Source of the DNA: Trichomonas vaginalis G3
Lineage: Eukaryota; Parabasalia; Trichomonadida; Trichomonadidae
DNA: 64,000 nucleotides
Assembly: GCF_026262505.1 (NCBI RefSeq)
Contig: NC_067204.1
Span: 11,550,522-11,614,521 of the forward strand
Direction: 5' to 3'
The translations under genes and the position numbers were made by a program. The notes beneath the pieces are model-generated. The model was given only the letters and a program-made list of their open reading frames with translations, had not been told where the DNA came from and made no database searches. Below are positions 44,341 to 53,419 of the stretch, one piece after another; the stretch's first letter is position 1, and the number at the start of each line of letters is the position of its first letter.

Positions 44341-44549
44341 GTTAGATCTAACACGTTTTCTAACATGGTCTAAAACTTTCGAAAATCATGAAATTTACAC
44401 CAAAAATAATGTTTAGGTGAAGTGGTGCGATCTCACCTGTTTTTTCACCTCTTTTTTTCACCTCTTGAATTTTCATGAATTTTCCCGAAATAAAAAATAA
44501 AGTTAGTTTTATTTTTTTTATTTTTTTTATTTTGTATAAAAAAATAAAA

Positions 44550-45491
44550 ATGTCAACAATCGGCACAACAACACTTCAAACAACTACAGCACCAAACTCT
44601 TTAGTCATGAATCCAACATCTATGTTAGTAGAGATGAAAAGCTTCATTCCTTCTTCATATACTTTCGAAACAAAAATCCAGAGAAGATAAAGCAAGAACT
44701 TTTAACAAGTACTTTTAGACTGTAGTGCGAAAGATGAAACAAATGAAAGTAATCTTTATGAAATGGAGGACATTATTGACCATTTGCCTAACTACCTGAA
44801 ATCCAACAACAAAAAACTCACTATTCCTGAATTCGATGAAATAGAAGTCAAAGCAACTGACTCAGTAGAAATAAAGAAGTTCATACGAAAGGTAAACTAT
44901 GAGTTTCTAGGATTTCATTGCAACCATAAGGTTATGGACAAAGATTGCGACATGGTATATAAGAACATCTCTGACATATATAAATCTGAAGAATTTAAGA
45001 CCTACGACAACTTTGTTTCGTTAGTTGCTGAATGTGTATGGCAGATAAGAGATGAAGATAGAAGAGGTAAAGTATGGAATAAACAGATAAGACCCGCTAT
45101 GTTTGAGATGAAGAAAACCATTGACGCTTTAGTTGTTTTAGCAGGTAAGGTTTCAGAATATAACGCAAAAATGAACCCGCAATGTTCAAAATGTAAGGCA
45201 GCAATGAGGAAATATAACTACTCCGTCAAAGAGATAGAACGTATGAGAAACGACTATGCAGACTTAAAGAAAGAAGCAGAAAAACCAGCAGAAGATAAAA
45301 TGGACATGTTAGCATTTCTGAACAAAAACTATCCAACTGCTGACGATTTCCTTCTATCTGACGTCAAGAAGAAGTATAAAGAAACTTTCGGCATTGTTAA
45401 AACATTCGATGTACTAAAAGAAGAAATAGAGGCTACAAAACTGTTTAAAGTCATGAACCATCGCAACATATACCATGTAAAACGCTTGTAA
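44550..45491 (+). pseudogene. Maverick regulatory-type protein with CxxC motif
   Basis: Begins MSTIGTTTLQTTTAPNSLVM after the T-rich leader. The main part has charged helices, NPQCSKCKAAMRKYNYSVKE (Cys-x-x-Cys), a coiled coil (KEIERMRNDYADLKKEAEK) and a conserved C-terminal module FLLSDVKKKYKETFGIVK ending RNIYHVKRL. The module recurs alone at 45722-45891. The gene sits in the same cassette type as the KilA-N genes downstream, so it may be a related DNA-binding protein. Family not recognised; looks broken. Confidence 0.45.
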
Positions 45492-46043
45492 ATAGTTATG
45501 TTAGAAAACGTGTTAGAAAACATGTTAGATCTAACATTCTAACATAAAATATATTTTTGGTCATTTACAATGAAGTCTTGACAAAACATTTAAGTTCGAT
45601 GAAGTCTTGAAAATTCATGAGTTTTGTGTGTTTTAGACCATGTTAGAAAACGTGTTAGAAAACATGTTAGATCTAACATTCTAACATAAAATATATTTTT
45701 GGTCATTTACAATGAAGTCTTGACAAAAACTATCCAACAGCAGAAGATTTCCTTCTGTCTGACGTCAAGAAGAAGTATAAAGAAACTTTCGGCATTGTTA
45801 AAACATTCGATGTACTAAAAGAAGAAATAGAAGCTACAAAACTGTTTAGGATTTCAAATATACATCGTACAATTCATGTAAAACGCTTGTGAAAAAAGAG
45901 GTGAAAAAACAGGTGAGATCGCACCACTTCACCTAAACTTTATTTTTGCTGAAAAATGACCAAATTTCATGAATTTTCCCGAAATAAAAAATAAAGTTAG
46001 TTTTATTTTTATTTATTTTTTTATTTTGTATGTAAGAACATAT
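45492..46043. repeat. Duplicated palindromes and C-terminal module copy
   Basis: Two copies of the TTAGATCTAA palindrome block (45505-45545 and 45641-45686), then a second copy of the C-terminal module of the preceding gene (45722-45891, ending in HVKRL). These are followed by a GGTGAGATCGCACC palindrome (about 45910-45923) and the T-rich leader of the next gene. It looks like the remains of a lost cassette gene. Confidence 0.7.
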
Positions 46044-46655
46044 ATGACAAACATTGAGTTTGAAACAGTTAAAAAGATAGACAATGACACCAAATTGGTT
46101 AGAATAGGTGATTTAAACGTAAGATACTCAAAGAAATACAACAAATATTCTTTGTCAGACATTATATCTCCATCTGGAAAGAGACCGCAGGACTGGGTTA
46201 AAATTGCTTCAACTCAGAAAATTTTGACAAGAAATCCTGAGCTTATGATATCGGTAAAATTCTATGGAACTGCAGCATATCTCATCGACAAAAGTCTTAT
46301 ACCAATAGTTTTGTTATGGTTAGACCCAGTTGTTGGATATAACTTCATAACATATGGTTCATTCGATACGGAACGTTGCAGTGAAGGCTTACTTTACATC
46401 GTTCAGAAACCGAAGGACTTCAATACAAAAAGATATAAGATAGGAAGAACATATAATATAACTCAAAGATATGACAGTACAGTCAATAGAGTCAAGGTTG
46501 TGTTCGTTAATGATATGAGAGCTGCTGAAACAGAACTGCTTGAAGTTTTTGAGAAAATGTATGGTGCTCCCACGAAAGGTAAAGAAACGTTTGAAGTAGA
46601 TGAGATAGATAAAGCTATAAAATTATTTGACGAAGTTGCTGAAAAATACATGTAA
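46044..46655 (+). CDS. KilA-N protein with GIY-YIG-like (T5orf172) tail
   Basis: 203 residues from ATG 46044; the frame is open upstream but only through the T-rich leader. The N-terminal KilA-N DNA-binding domain shows VRYSKKYNKYSLSDII (about 20-35), GKRPQDWVKIASTQ, and KFYGTAAYLIDKSLIPIVL with WLDP. The C-terminal domain begins GLLYIVQKPKD, then YKIGRTYNITQRYDS and MRAAETELLEVFEKMYGAP, the layout of a T5orf172/GIY-YIG nuclease fold. Such proteins are typical of large DNA viruses and phages, where they are thought to regulate or cut DNA. The intact frame makes this one of the best preserved genes of element 2. Confidence 0.8.
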   Translation: MTNIEFETVKKIDNDTKLVRIGDLNVRYSKKYNKYSLSDIISPSGKRPQDWVKIASTQKILTRNPELMISVKFYGTAAYLIDKSLIPIVLLWLDPVVGYNFITYGSFDTERCSEGLLYIVQKPKDFNTKRYKIGRTYNITQRYDSTVNRVKVVFVNDMRAAETELLEVFEKMYGAPTKGKETFEVDEIDKAIKLFDEVAEKYM

Positions 46656-46689
46656 AGCGTTTATTTTTGGTCTTTTGTGAAAGTCAGAA

Positions 46690-46995
46690 AATAACGCTAA
46701 TTTTATTTTTTTATTTTGTATGTAAGATATGATTTCAGGGATTTTTTTTGACGAAGTGTCAATGTTCACTTCGTCAAAAAATAACAGTTATCTAATGAAA
46801 AAGTGTCATTTTATTTTTTTATTTTGTATGTAAGATATGATTTCAGGGATTTTTTTTGACGAAGTGTCAACCTTCACTTCGTCAAAAAATAACAGTTATC
46901 TAATGAAAAAGTGTCATTTTATTTTTTTATTTTGTATGTAAGATATGATTTCAGGGATTTTTTTGACGAAGTGTCAACCTTCACTTCGTGTCATA
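46690..46995. repeat. Three leader-hairpin cassettes
   Basis: Three copies (period about 104) of leader GTATGTAAGATATG, micro-ORF ATGATTTCAGGG and a hairpin GACGAAGTG...CACTTCGTC (46743-46781, about 46849-46887, and an incomplete one near 46958-46990), matching those at 43676-44260. They stand where a gene would be expected and seem to be empty cassettes. Confidence 0.85.
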
Positions 46996-47340
46996 ATGTA
47001 AAAATAACGTTTACCATGTAAAACGCTTGTGAAAAAACAGGTGAAAAAACAGGTGAGATCGCACCTCTTCACCTAAACATTATTTTTGCTGAATTCAGCA
47101 CAAAAATCTGAGTAAAATGGCATAAGATTGCTACCCTCGAAAAACCTAGGGTAGAGATTCCGTACGAAAATCGTGAAGAACAGCGAGTAGGTAAGAAACC
47201 CCAGTCGCCAAAACTCTATGAAAATCATGAAGCACAGCGAGACCGACTTCCTTCGGGGTCGCCTAAAACACATGAAAACAGTGAATTTCCTTAAGATAGA
47301 AAAAATAAAGTTAGTTTTATTTTTATTTATTTTTTTATTT
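46996..47340. other. Remnant region before the second KilA-N gene
   Basis: Holds a short copy of the C-terminal end seen at 45480 (CATGTAAAACGCTTG), a GGTGAGATCGCACC palindrome, and a piece similar to the inside of the following gene (GACCGACTTCCTTCGG). No open gene. Confidence 0.5.
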
Positions 47341-47357
47341 TGTATGTAAGGACAGAT

Positions 47358-48182
47358 ATGTCAACATCAGAGAACACAACAACTGCTATCGTTCATGAAG
47401 CTATAAATGAAGAATATGAGTGGGTTCAGTTTAACAAACAGTTACGTCTCATTCGTTCGGTCAAAGACGATATGTACCAGATGCAAAGTATTTTGACGGC
47501 TTGTTTTGCTCCAGATACCAAACACGCAGACGACTGGTTCAAAAACCAAAGCACACAAGAACTTTTGAGTGAAATTTCTCTAGACCGACTTTTTTCGGCC
47601 ATGCATAAAACACATGAAAATCGTAAAAATTTGCCAATAAATTTGAGAGGATATTATGTACATAGACTTCTTGTAAATGCTGTTGCAATGTGGGCTTCGC
47701 CTCGTTATGCATGGCATGTTTACAGACTTCTTGACGAAATTCATAGACAAGAACGTGAAGAGATGGAAAAGAAACTTCAAGCAAAAGATGAAGTCATTGA
47801 AGCAAAAGACAAAAGCATTCAGAAAAGAATACCACGTTCGGTACCAAAAGGAAAGGAAAAGAACTATAAGTATATGATTTATACTGAAGATATGGAGAAA
47901 GAAGAAGACAGTGACATGGTTATGTTGCATTTAGTCAGAAGAAACAACAAAAGCTTTTACGACCTTGCTAAGATTTACAAATCTGACAGAAATTGGTTCT
48001 ATCGCGAAAACTTACCGATTTCAATGACCCCAAATGAAGATGTGAAACAAATAGTTCAAGATACTTTACCTCAAACACACTATGATATGAAAGGTTGTAC
48101 AATACTTACATTCAAAGAAGATTTGTCATTGTTAAAGGAAAAAATAACAGAGTATTTTGACAACTTCAAACAAGTAGGGTAG
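47358..48182 (+). CDS. KilA-N protein with DUF3627-like C-terminus
   Basis: 274 residues from ATG 47358 after the leader TATTTTGTATGTAAGGACAG. The KilA-N-type domain is visible as HADDWFKNQSTQELLSEI, NLPINLRGYYVHRLLVNAVA and MWASPRYAWHVYRLLDEIH (about 58-135). A charged coiled coil follows (REEMEKKLQAKDEVIEAKDK). The C-terminal domain YKYMIYTEDMEKEEDSDMVM then resembles the DUF3627 module that follows KilA-N in iridovirus-type proteins. Likely a DNA-binding regulator of the element. Frame intact. Confidence 0.7.
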   Translation: MSTSENTTTAIVHEAINEEYEWVQFNKQLRLIRSVKDDMYQMQSILTACFAPDTKHADDWFKNQSTQELLSEISLDRLFSAMHKTHENRKNLPINLRGYYVHRLLVNAVAMWASPRYAWHVYRLLDEIHRQEREEMEKKLQAKDEVIEAKDKSIQKRIPRSVPKGKEKNYKYMIYTEDMEKEEDSDMVMLHLVRRNNKSFYDLAKIYKSDRNWFYRENLPISMTPNEDVKQIVQDTLPQTHYDMKGCTILTFKEDLSLLKEKITEYFDNFKQVG

Positions 48183-48249
48183 ATGAACCATTTATTTTTC
48201 AAGCTTGACTTCAGATGGCTCAAGTAGCTCAATTAGGTAAATTGCCTTG

Positions 48250-48500
48250 TCAAATCCTTCTGGCATTCCAAGTCCTTCCTTCCGACAGAAAAAATTTTTC
48301 CTTCCGACAGGAAAAAATTTTCATTCCGACAGAAAAAATTTTTCCTTCCGACAGGAAAAAAATTTCCAGTTGTCCGTCCGTAAACCATTCAAATTTTCGA
48401 AAATTGAGAACTTTTTGGTCGAACTTCAGAAAAAGTTTTTCCTTCCGACAGAAAAAGTTTTTCCTTCCGACAGAAAAAGTTTTTCCTTCCGACAGGACAC
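48250..48500. repeat. 22-bp repeat tract, second copy
   Basis: Duplicate of the block at 42690-42967, including the unique 60-bp spacer (TTCAAATTTTCGAAAATTG) and TCCGACAGAAAAAG repeats. The AAATTTTCGAAAATT piece is itself palindromic. Confidence 0.85.
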
Positions 48501-48506
48501 AAACGG

Positions 48507-48602
48507 ATGACTGACGTTCCTCTTCCTGAATGCCTTCCAAAGCCAGAAGAACCGAAAGCTGCAGAACCACAACAGACTTACTTACTAAGACTAAACACTT
48601 AG
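48507..48602 (+). CDS. Shortened Pro-rich paralogue
   Basis: 31 residues, MTDVPLPECLPKPEEPKAAE, matching the first part of the 42968 gene (PKPEEPKEPQQ). It lacks the Tyr/Gln and helical parts. Its position after a duplicated repeat tract shows that tract and gene start were copied together. Confidence 0.45.
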   Translation: MTDVPLPECLPKPEEPKAAEPQQTYLLRLNT

Positions 48603-48607
48603 ATTTT

Positions 48608-49490
48608 TCAAGCTTGACTTTTTACAATTTGAACTTTGTTTGCGTAGATATGAATTCTGAAAGAAGTATGAGGGTCTTGTATGACTTTGTACTTCTCCCA
48701 TAGTTCATGTCTGTCAAACTTACCTGCCATGGACTCTTTCATAAGTTCCATGAAATCGTCTTCGGACAATCCGGGGAAAAGTACAATGTCAGTAAGTATT
48801 CTTTTAACATCCTTACTTAAACTCTTTGCTGTCTGTACACAAATGACAACTGAGATGTTAAAGTGTCTGAGCTTCTTAAGAATTCGACACATATCTTGTT
48901 CTCTATTCTTAAGCAAAGGATGAGAAGCAAAGTCATCTAAGATAAGAAGACACCTATGAGGGTATGTCTTCCAATCGTACGATTGCAATTTCTTCGAAAT
49001 GTATTCTATCTCTTTCTGTTTGTTTCTGAAGTGTTTCTTCTCTAATATTCTCTGCATTTCCTCATTTGGGTCTTTAAACTTAGAATTTATATACTCATTT
49101 ATAGCATTATACTTCAAAAACTCTTCTTTGGTACTTCTTTATCCAATCTAACAACTCAGAGTCTTTTATACATACTAACTTAGACTTCTTTATAATATCT
49201 TTGAACGAATTGACGGTTTGGTCAAATTGACCAGAAGTACTACAAATGACAACTAACTCATAGAATGGGTTCTTCTCATCTAGTTCTTGTTGTTGTGCAG
49301 CCATTTTAAGATAAGTGAAAGTCTTACCCGACCCAGGTGGTGCAATTAGACCTGTTATACCATTCTGAGCAAATAAGAACTTGTCATGTATAGGTTTTAT
49401 CTGAGCATTTTCTAACTTCCTCTTGTTCTTGTTTAAAACATTCTCAAATTTCTTGTCAATGTCAGCAAACTTTTTTTTCTAACATATTTT
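48608..49490 (-). pseudogene. FtsK/HerA-type DNA-packaging ATPase (A32-like)
   Basis: Motor that pumps viral DNA into capsids in adenovirus- and Polinton-like viruses. The Walker A motif GLIAPPGSGKTF lies near 49340. Parts further on include ELVVICSTSGQFDQTVNSF, the Walker B motif CLLILDDFASHPLLKN near 48940, the ICVQTAK motif near 48840 and a C-terminal GLSEDDFMELMKESM. Size and order match A32-like ATPases. Divergent from the gene at 49521 with a short T-rich shared region (49480-49520). Fossil, looks broken. Confidence 0.8.
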
Positions 49491-49520
49491 TAGAAAATTA
49501 AAATTTTTATCTTTTAGAAA

Positions 49521-49973
49521 ATGTCTAGCGATTTCGCTATCTATATTCGAGACAAACTTTTTGACAGCAAAACATCTGTCGACCATAAAATCTTACATAG
49601 TGTAAACAAGAAAGGGGAATTTGTTCTAAAGTTCTGTTTCTGGGAATATGACAAGAACCATAAAACATTAGGCAGAGAAGTCTTAAAATTTGTCAATGAC
49701 AGACTTGTTGACAGAGATGACGCCTCTTGGAGAGATGAAGTCCAACAAAACTTCTTAGAATGCAAAGAAGACACATGCGCTGTTCTTGAAGATGAAATAG
49801 AAAACAGAATAGATGAGCTATTAAAGGACAAAGAACTTTTACATAAATATGGTTCGGAGAAATTTGACATAACTCCACCAGAAAAGAAGAAGAAAGAAAA
49901 GAAAGAAAAGAAAGTAGAAGAAGAGAAGAAAGAACCCGAACCAGTTCCAGAGAAAAAGAAATTTGACATGTAA
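49521..49973 (+). CDS. Hypothetical protein with Lys/Glu-rich tail
   Basis: 150 residues. Starts MSSDFAIYIRDKLFDSKTSV; the middle is helical (LEDEIENRIDELLKDKELL); the last 35 residues are an almost pure Lys/Glu/Pro tail (PEKKKKEKKEKKVEEEKKEP). Frame intact, leader TTTTTATCTTTTAGAAA. Function unknown; it could be a scaffold or nucleic-acid-associated factor judging only from charge. Confidence 0.5.
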   Translation: MSSDFAIYIRDKLFDSKTSVDHKILHSVNKKGEFVLKFCFWEYDKNHKTLGREVLKFVNDRLVDRDDASWRDEVQQNFLECKEDTCAVLEDEIENRIDELLKDKELLHKYGSEKFDITPPEKKKKEKKEKKVEEEKKEPEPVPEKKKFDM

Positions 49974-49989
49974 AAATAAAATTTTATTT

Positions 49990-50408
49990 TTAGAACATTT
50001 CTGGGTCAATGTCAATGTTCTCTTCCTCTTAGGAGCAAACACTGGCTTAGACTCTAAAATCTTTTTACCCAATTTACCTTGAACTTCAACTATCTTAGAC
50101 TCATAATATTCATAGTCGTCTGCTTTCTTTGGTTCATAAGGTATAACAAGTTTGTATGCTTTGCCTTCTTTAAGGTTTGAAAACCTTCTGTCAAAACTTT
50201 CTTTGACTGCTAACAAACCTTCTATGTCTAAGTCTTCAAATTTCGCACCATTTTTAGTCACAATAGCAAACTTAACTGGTTCGATGTTCCAAACTTTGTT
50301 GAATGAAGACTTTTCAAAATGGTAGAAGTAAACATTCAAATATGTGAATGGGTCTAGTTCTTCTTTAAGTCCTGACATGTACTTGTTTACTGAGATGAAT
50401 TTTGCCAT
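49990..50408 (-). pseudogene. Uncharacterised element-2 protein
   Basis: Begins MAKFISVNKYMSGLKEELDP and continues with FYHFEKSSFNKVWNIEPVKF, FSNLKEGKAYKLVIPYEPKK and IVEVQGKLGKKILESKPV. Beta-rich single domain, possibly ssDNA-binding in character given its place directly downstream of the helicase on the same strand, but no motif proves this. Leader reads TATTTTTTTTATCCGATAG. Convergent with the gene at 49521. Confidence 0.45.
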
Positions 50409-50447
50409 CTTTTTCTATCGGATAAAAAAAATATTTTTTTTTAAAAT

Positions 50448-51682
50448 TTACTCATAAAAAATTTTCTTTGTATATACACCATTCTGTACGTCTAAAAGAC
50501 TTTTGACATTTGCCAAGAATGTTCGTTTAGACGCTGTCATATAACCATATTCTTGACAATATTGTTTATACGAATCGTACAATGACCTTTCATCTAAACA
50601 CTCAAAGTCAGTTTCATATATGAACAGTTCATATACACTCTTGTTTGCTTCTAACAATGTTTGTCTCTCTTCGGTATGTGGAATTTGTCTTGGATTGAAC
50701 TTTGAAATATCTAATGTCATAAAATATGAGAACAAGTGGTTGTAAAAGTCAGATGTCAAAGTTTCTGCTAAGTCGTCAAAATATTCTGTATCTTGCATAT
50801 GAGAATCTGACGTTCTGACAACTACATATCTTCTGTCAGAACTTTCTAACTTCATCGGAACAGCATTGTTTGAAACCATAATGAAGTTTGCAACATTTTC
50901 ACAAACTCTTTGGTCTTTATACTTTCTTTCAACAACTCCAACTTTGTCTGTTATAAGACTCTTCAAAGCATCTGAGTTCAAAACTTTTGTTGTATCTATA
51001 CTTTGAAGTTCATTGCAAACTATAAGTTTCATATTCTCTATTGAAGAGTTAAACTTGCCACAGATGTTTTCTAAGTTTGTCATATTCGGGTTCGAATAGC
51101 CTTCTAACAGTTTGCACAAAATATCTGTAAAGAATGTGTTCTTACCAGTTCCTTGTTTTCCAATTATAATGAGAGCAGTTTCATTTTTAGCACTTGGATG
51201 TTGTAGATGTTTGCAAACCAACATAAGATATACTCATAGACTCTTTCGTTTCCATTGCATATAATTTCTTTGACATGGTCTAACCAAGCTTCTATAATAT
51301 TTTCTTTCCATTCTACTTGTTCGTATTTATATCCAGTGAAGATAGAATAGAAGTTTGGAGAAGGTGTATAGAACTTTATACCTCGAACTGAAAAATCTTC
51401 TAACTTTGACAATAAGATATCCCAAGCATCTAACATCTTCATGCCAACTTGTACGACTTTTATTTTCTTAAGTTTCTGTCTACATTCTTGTTCTGAAACT
51501 ATTGTCGCTTTAGGTTTGTTAAAGACTACATCCCATTCTTTCATAACATAACATTCTGGGGCAGAGTCAACATAAATGACTAAACGTTTCAAATTCTCGA
51601 CTGCTTTGTTATAGTCTCTAAATGGACACATATTTCTGAATGCTTGGAAGTCATAAAAATCTGAAACATCTATTCTGTACAT
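50448..51682 (-). pseudogene. Superfamily 3 helicase (D5/DUF5906-like)
   Basis: Hexameric replicative helicase of the virus type. The ATPase part shows Walker A IIIGKQGTGKNTFF (near 51150), Walker B KLIVCNELQS (near 51010), motif C NFIMVSNNAVP (near 50885) and SSDRRYVVV with an arginine-finger Arg (near 50840). The upstream part begins MYRIDVSDFYDFQAFRNMCP and carries WDVVFNKPKATIVSEQE and a helical linker, like the region in front of D5-type helicases; no primase motif is clear to me. In this element it stands where other Mavericks would rely on a protein-primed polymerase. Leader TATTTTTTTATTTTTATAAA. Fossil, looks broken. Confidence 0.85.
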
Positions 51683-51689
51683 TTTTATA

Positions 51690-51851
51690 AAAATAAAAAA
51701 ATATTTTTTTATTCTTGACTTTGTTGTTGCATTTGTTGCATTGTTGTTCTTGAGCTATTTGTTGTTGAAGTTGTTCTTGTAATACAATACTTTCACCAGT
51801 TGCATCTTCCAATTCGAAACTTTCTGCCGTCATTGACAAATACATAGACAT
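51690..51851 (-). CDS. Small Gln-rich protein
   Basis: From ATG 51851, MSMYLSMTAESFELEDATGE, then a Gln-rich helix (LQEQLQQQIAQEQQCNK) and basic end. It lies between the helicase and a virion-type gene on the same strand. The last residues run into the T-rich leader of the helicase gene, so the exact end is unsure. Function unknown. Confidence 0.35.
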
Positions 51852-51877
51852 AAAAGTTTTACAGGAACAAGTTTGCG

Positions 51878-52520
51878 TCAACTAATGTCAACGTTATACT
51901 TGCCAAAGTGTTTGAGTTCACTAAGGTTGAAAATTCTGCATTCGAATGAACCAATAGGCAAACCAGCAGAGAAAGTATTGTTTATACGCATAAGTATCTT
52001 TTGGTCATAATAGTTTCTGTCGACATTCGAATAACACTTTGAACCTAAGTTTGAAACAATATATAAGATTGGTGTGCTTAATGTCAATGGAATAGACATT
52101 CCTTGTATGACACCTTTTCCTGTTATAGGAAAACTGTTGGTAGTAAAAACCAGATATAAGTTTTTGTATTATAGCTCATATCGTTTATAGTAAACTCAGT
52201 CGGACATCCAAACATAATGAAACCTGCTCTAGTTGCAGCACATGTTACACCCGTACTTAAAGTATTAAATAAGTCAACAAAACCTGTTGGTGGTATATCT
52301 GAGTAAGTATCTTCAAAGGAGTATTTTTTACCATTCACAACAATAAAGTCTTCTGGTGTCAAAAGAGCAAAACAGGCTTTAGTCGTCATTGTGTTTAAGG
52401 TTAGTTTACAATATCGTTCCTTGAGGACTTTGTAAGTTTGTTGTTATAGAATTATATGACTCAGGGTTTTTAGTCGTAATAGTATAAACCATTATGTCTT
52501 CTGCCATTTACTTAGCAATA
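51878..52520 (-). pseudogene. Beta-rich virion-type protein, unknown
   Basis: Minus-strand coding region with segments MTTKACFALLTPEDFIVVNG, YSDIPPTGFVDLFNTLSTGV, FIMFGCPTEFTINDMSY and, further on, TLSTPILYIVSNLGSKCYSN and LPIGSFECRIFNLSELKHFG. The mix of short beta strands and loops fits a jelly-roll minor capsid protein, and it sits two genes from the capsid candidate, but no family was recognised. Looks broken. Confidence 0.4.
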
Positions 52521-53090
52521 AATTTTAATGAAATGTTGTGGTCGTCAAATATTTTATGACGTCCTGGGAAACTATACTTTAAGTTCAACGTTTCACCTCC
52601 TTTCATAACGTATATCTTGTCAATGACATTATATGAAACACCACAGCAACTAATGTCGGGTTCTATTTCTTTGATGTTTATATTCGTCTGCCTCTGTCAA
52701 AGTTTCAATAGTTCTTTCAAAACTTCATGAGGTGCAATGACATATGAGTTCACTTTTACAGGGTTGTGTTCGACCAAGTTTAACATTATACCTAAGCTTG
52801 ACAAATCTTCTCCTGAGTTTGAAGTTTGTCATTCAGTTGTTGGTAGTCGTTTCGAATATCTGCAACAGAACTTAAGTCTCTGCTAACTTCAGGATATGTT
52901 GGTTCTTTTACAGGAACAATTGTTATACCATCTTCGTCCTCGTATGGTTTCCCCACTTCAACATCTCTGTCTTTGACATTGAACAACAACACTTTGACTG
53001 TTTGTTTGAGTTGGTGAATTTAACTTCACATCTGCCACCGCCATTAAACCTTTTGAAACACTCACGCTTCTATTTTTCGGAAATGACATT
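52521..53090 (-). pseudogene. Uncharacterised acidic protein region
   Basis: Contains MSFPKNRSVSVSKGLMAVAD at the start and, in another part, MLLFNVKDRDVEVGKPYEDE with TYPEVSRDLSSVADIRNDYQ. Starts just after the leader in the divergent spacer (53090-53108). No family recognised; looks broken. Confidence 0.35.
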
Positions 53091-53108
53091 TTACTTAGAA
53101 TAAAAAGA

Positions 53109-53330
53109 TGGACGTATTCGAGTATCTCTTCGAATTGAAGCAGAACAAAGTTTATACTCACAAACAATACAAATACATTGACAGAATAGTTTTTATACAA
53201 ACAATGGTAAATGTTATAGAATAGCAATATTTGCTGAACCAAAATATTTCCATAAAGCAAAGAAAGTTTGGTATAACTGAAATGGTGAAAGTTCTTGACG
53301 TTGACAAAAATATAACAACAAAAACTTAGA
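53109..53330 (+). pseudogene. Small helical protein, plus strand
   Basis: MDVFEYLFELKQNKVYTHKQ opens a short frame after the leader TTACTTAGAATAAAAAG; similar coding signal continues to about 53330. It is divergent from the minus-strand gene with 18 bp between starts. Function unknown; looks broken. Confidence 0.3.
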
Positions 53331-53419
53331 TATTTCTAAAGTAAGTTTATCTTACAATATTATGTCAAAACTGGCGTACTGTCAATATTTGACGGAGAGA
53401 AGTCAGTTCAGAAACAACT

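Noticed and set aside
43774-44416. Two near-identical open frames of 77 and 88 residues
   Set aside because: They begin in the T-rich leader and run through the hairpin of the duplicated cassette; explained by the 376-bp repeat.
43676-47355. GTATGT in the cassette leader as a trichomonad 5' splice site
   Set aside because: No matching ACTAACACACAG-type branch/acceptor motif follows within the cassette or gene, and the ATG just after it gives intact frames.
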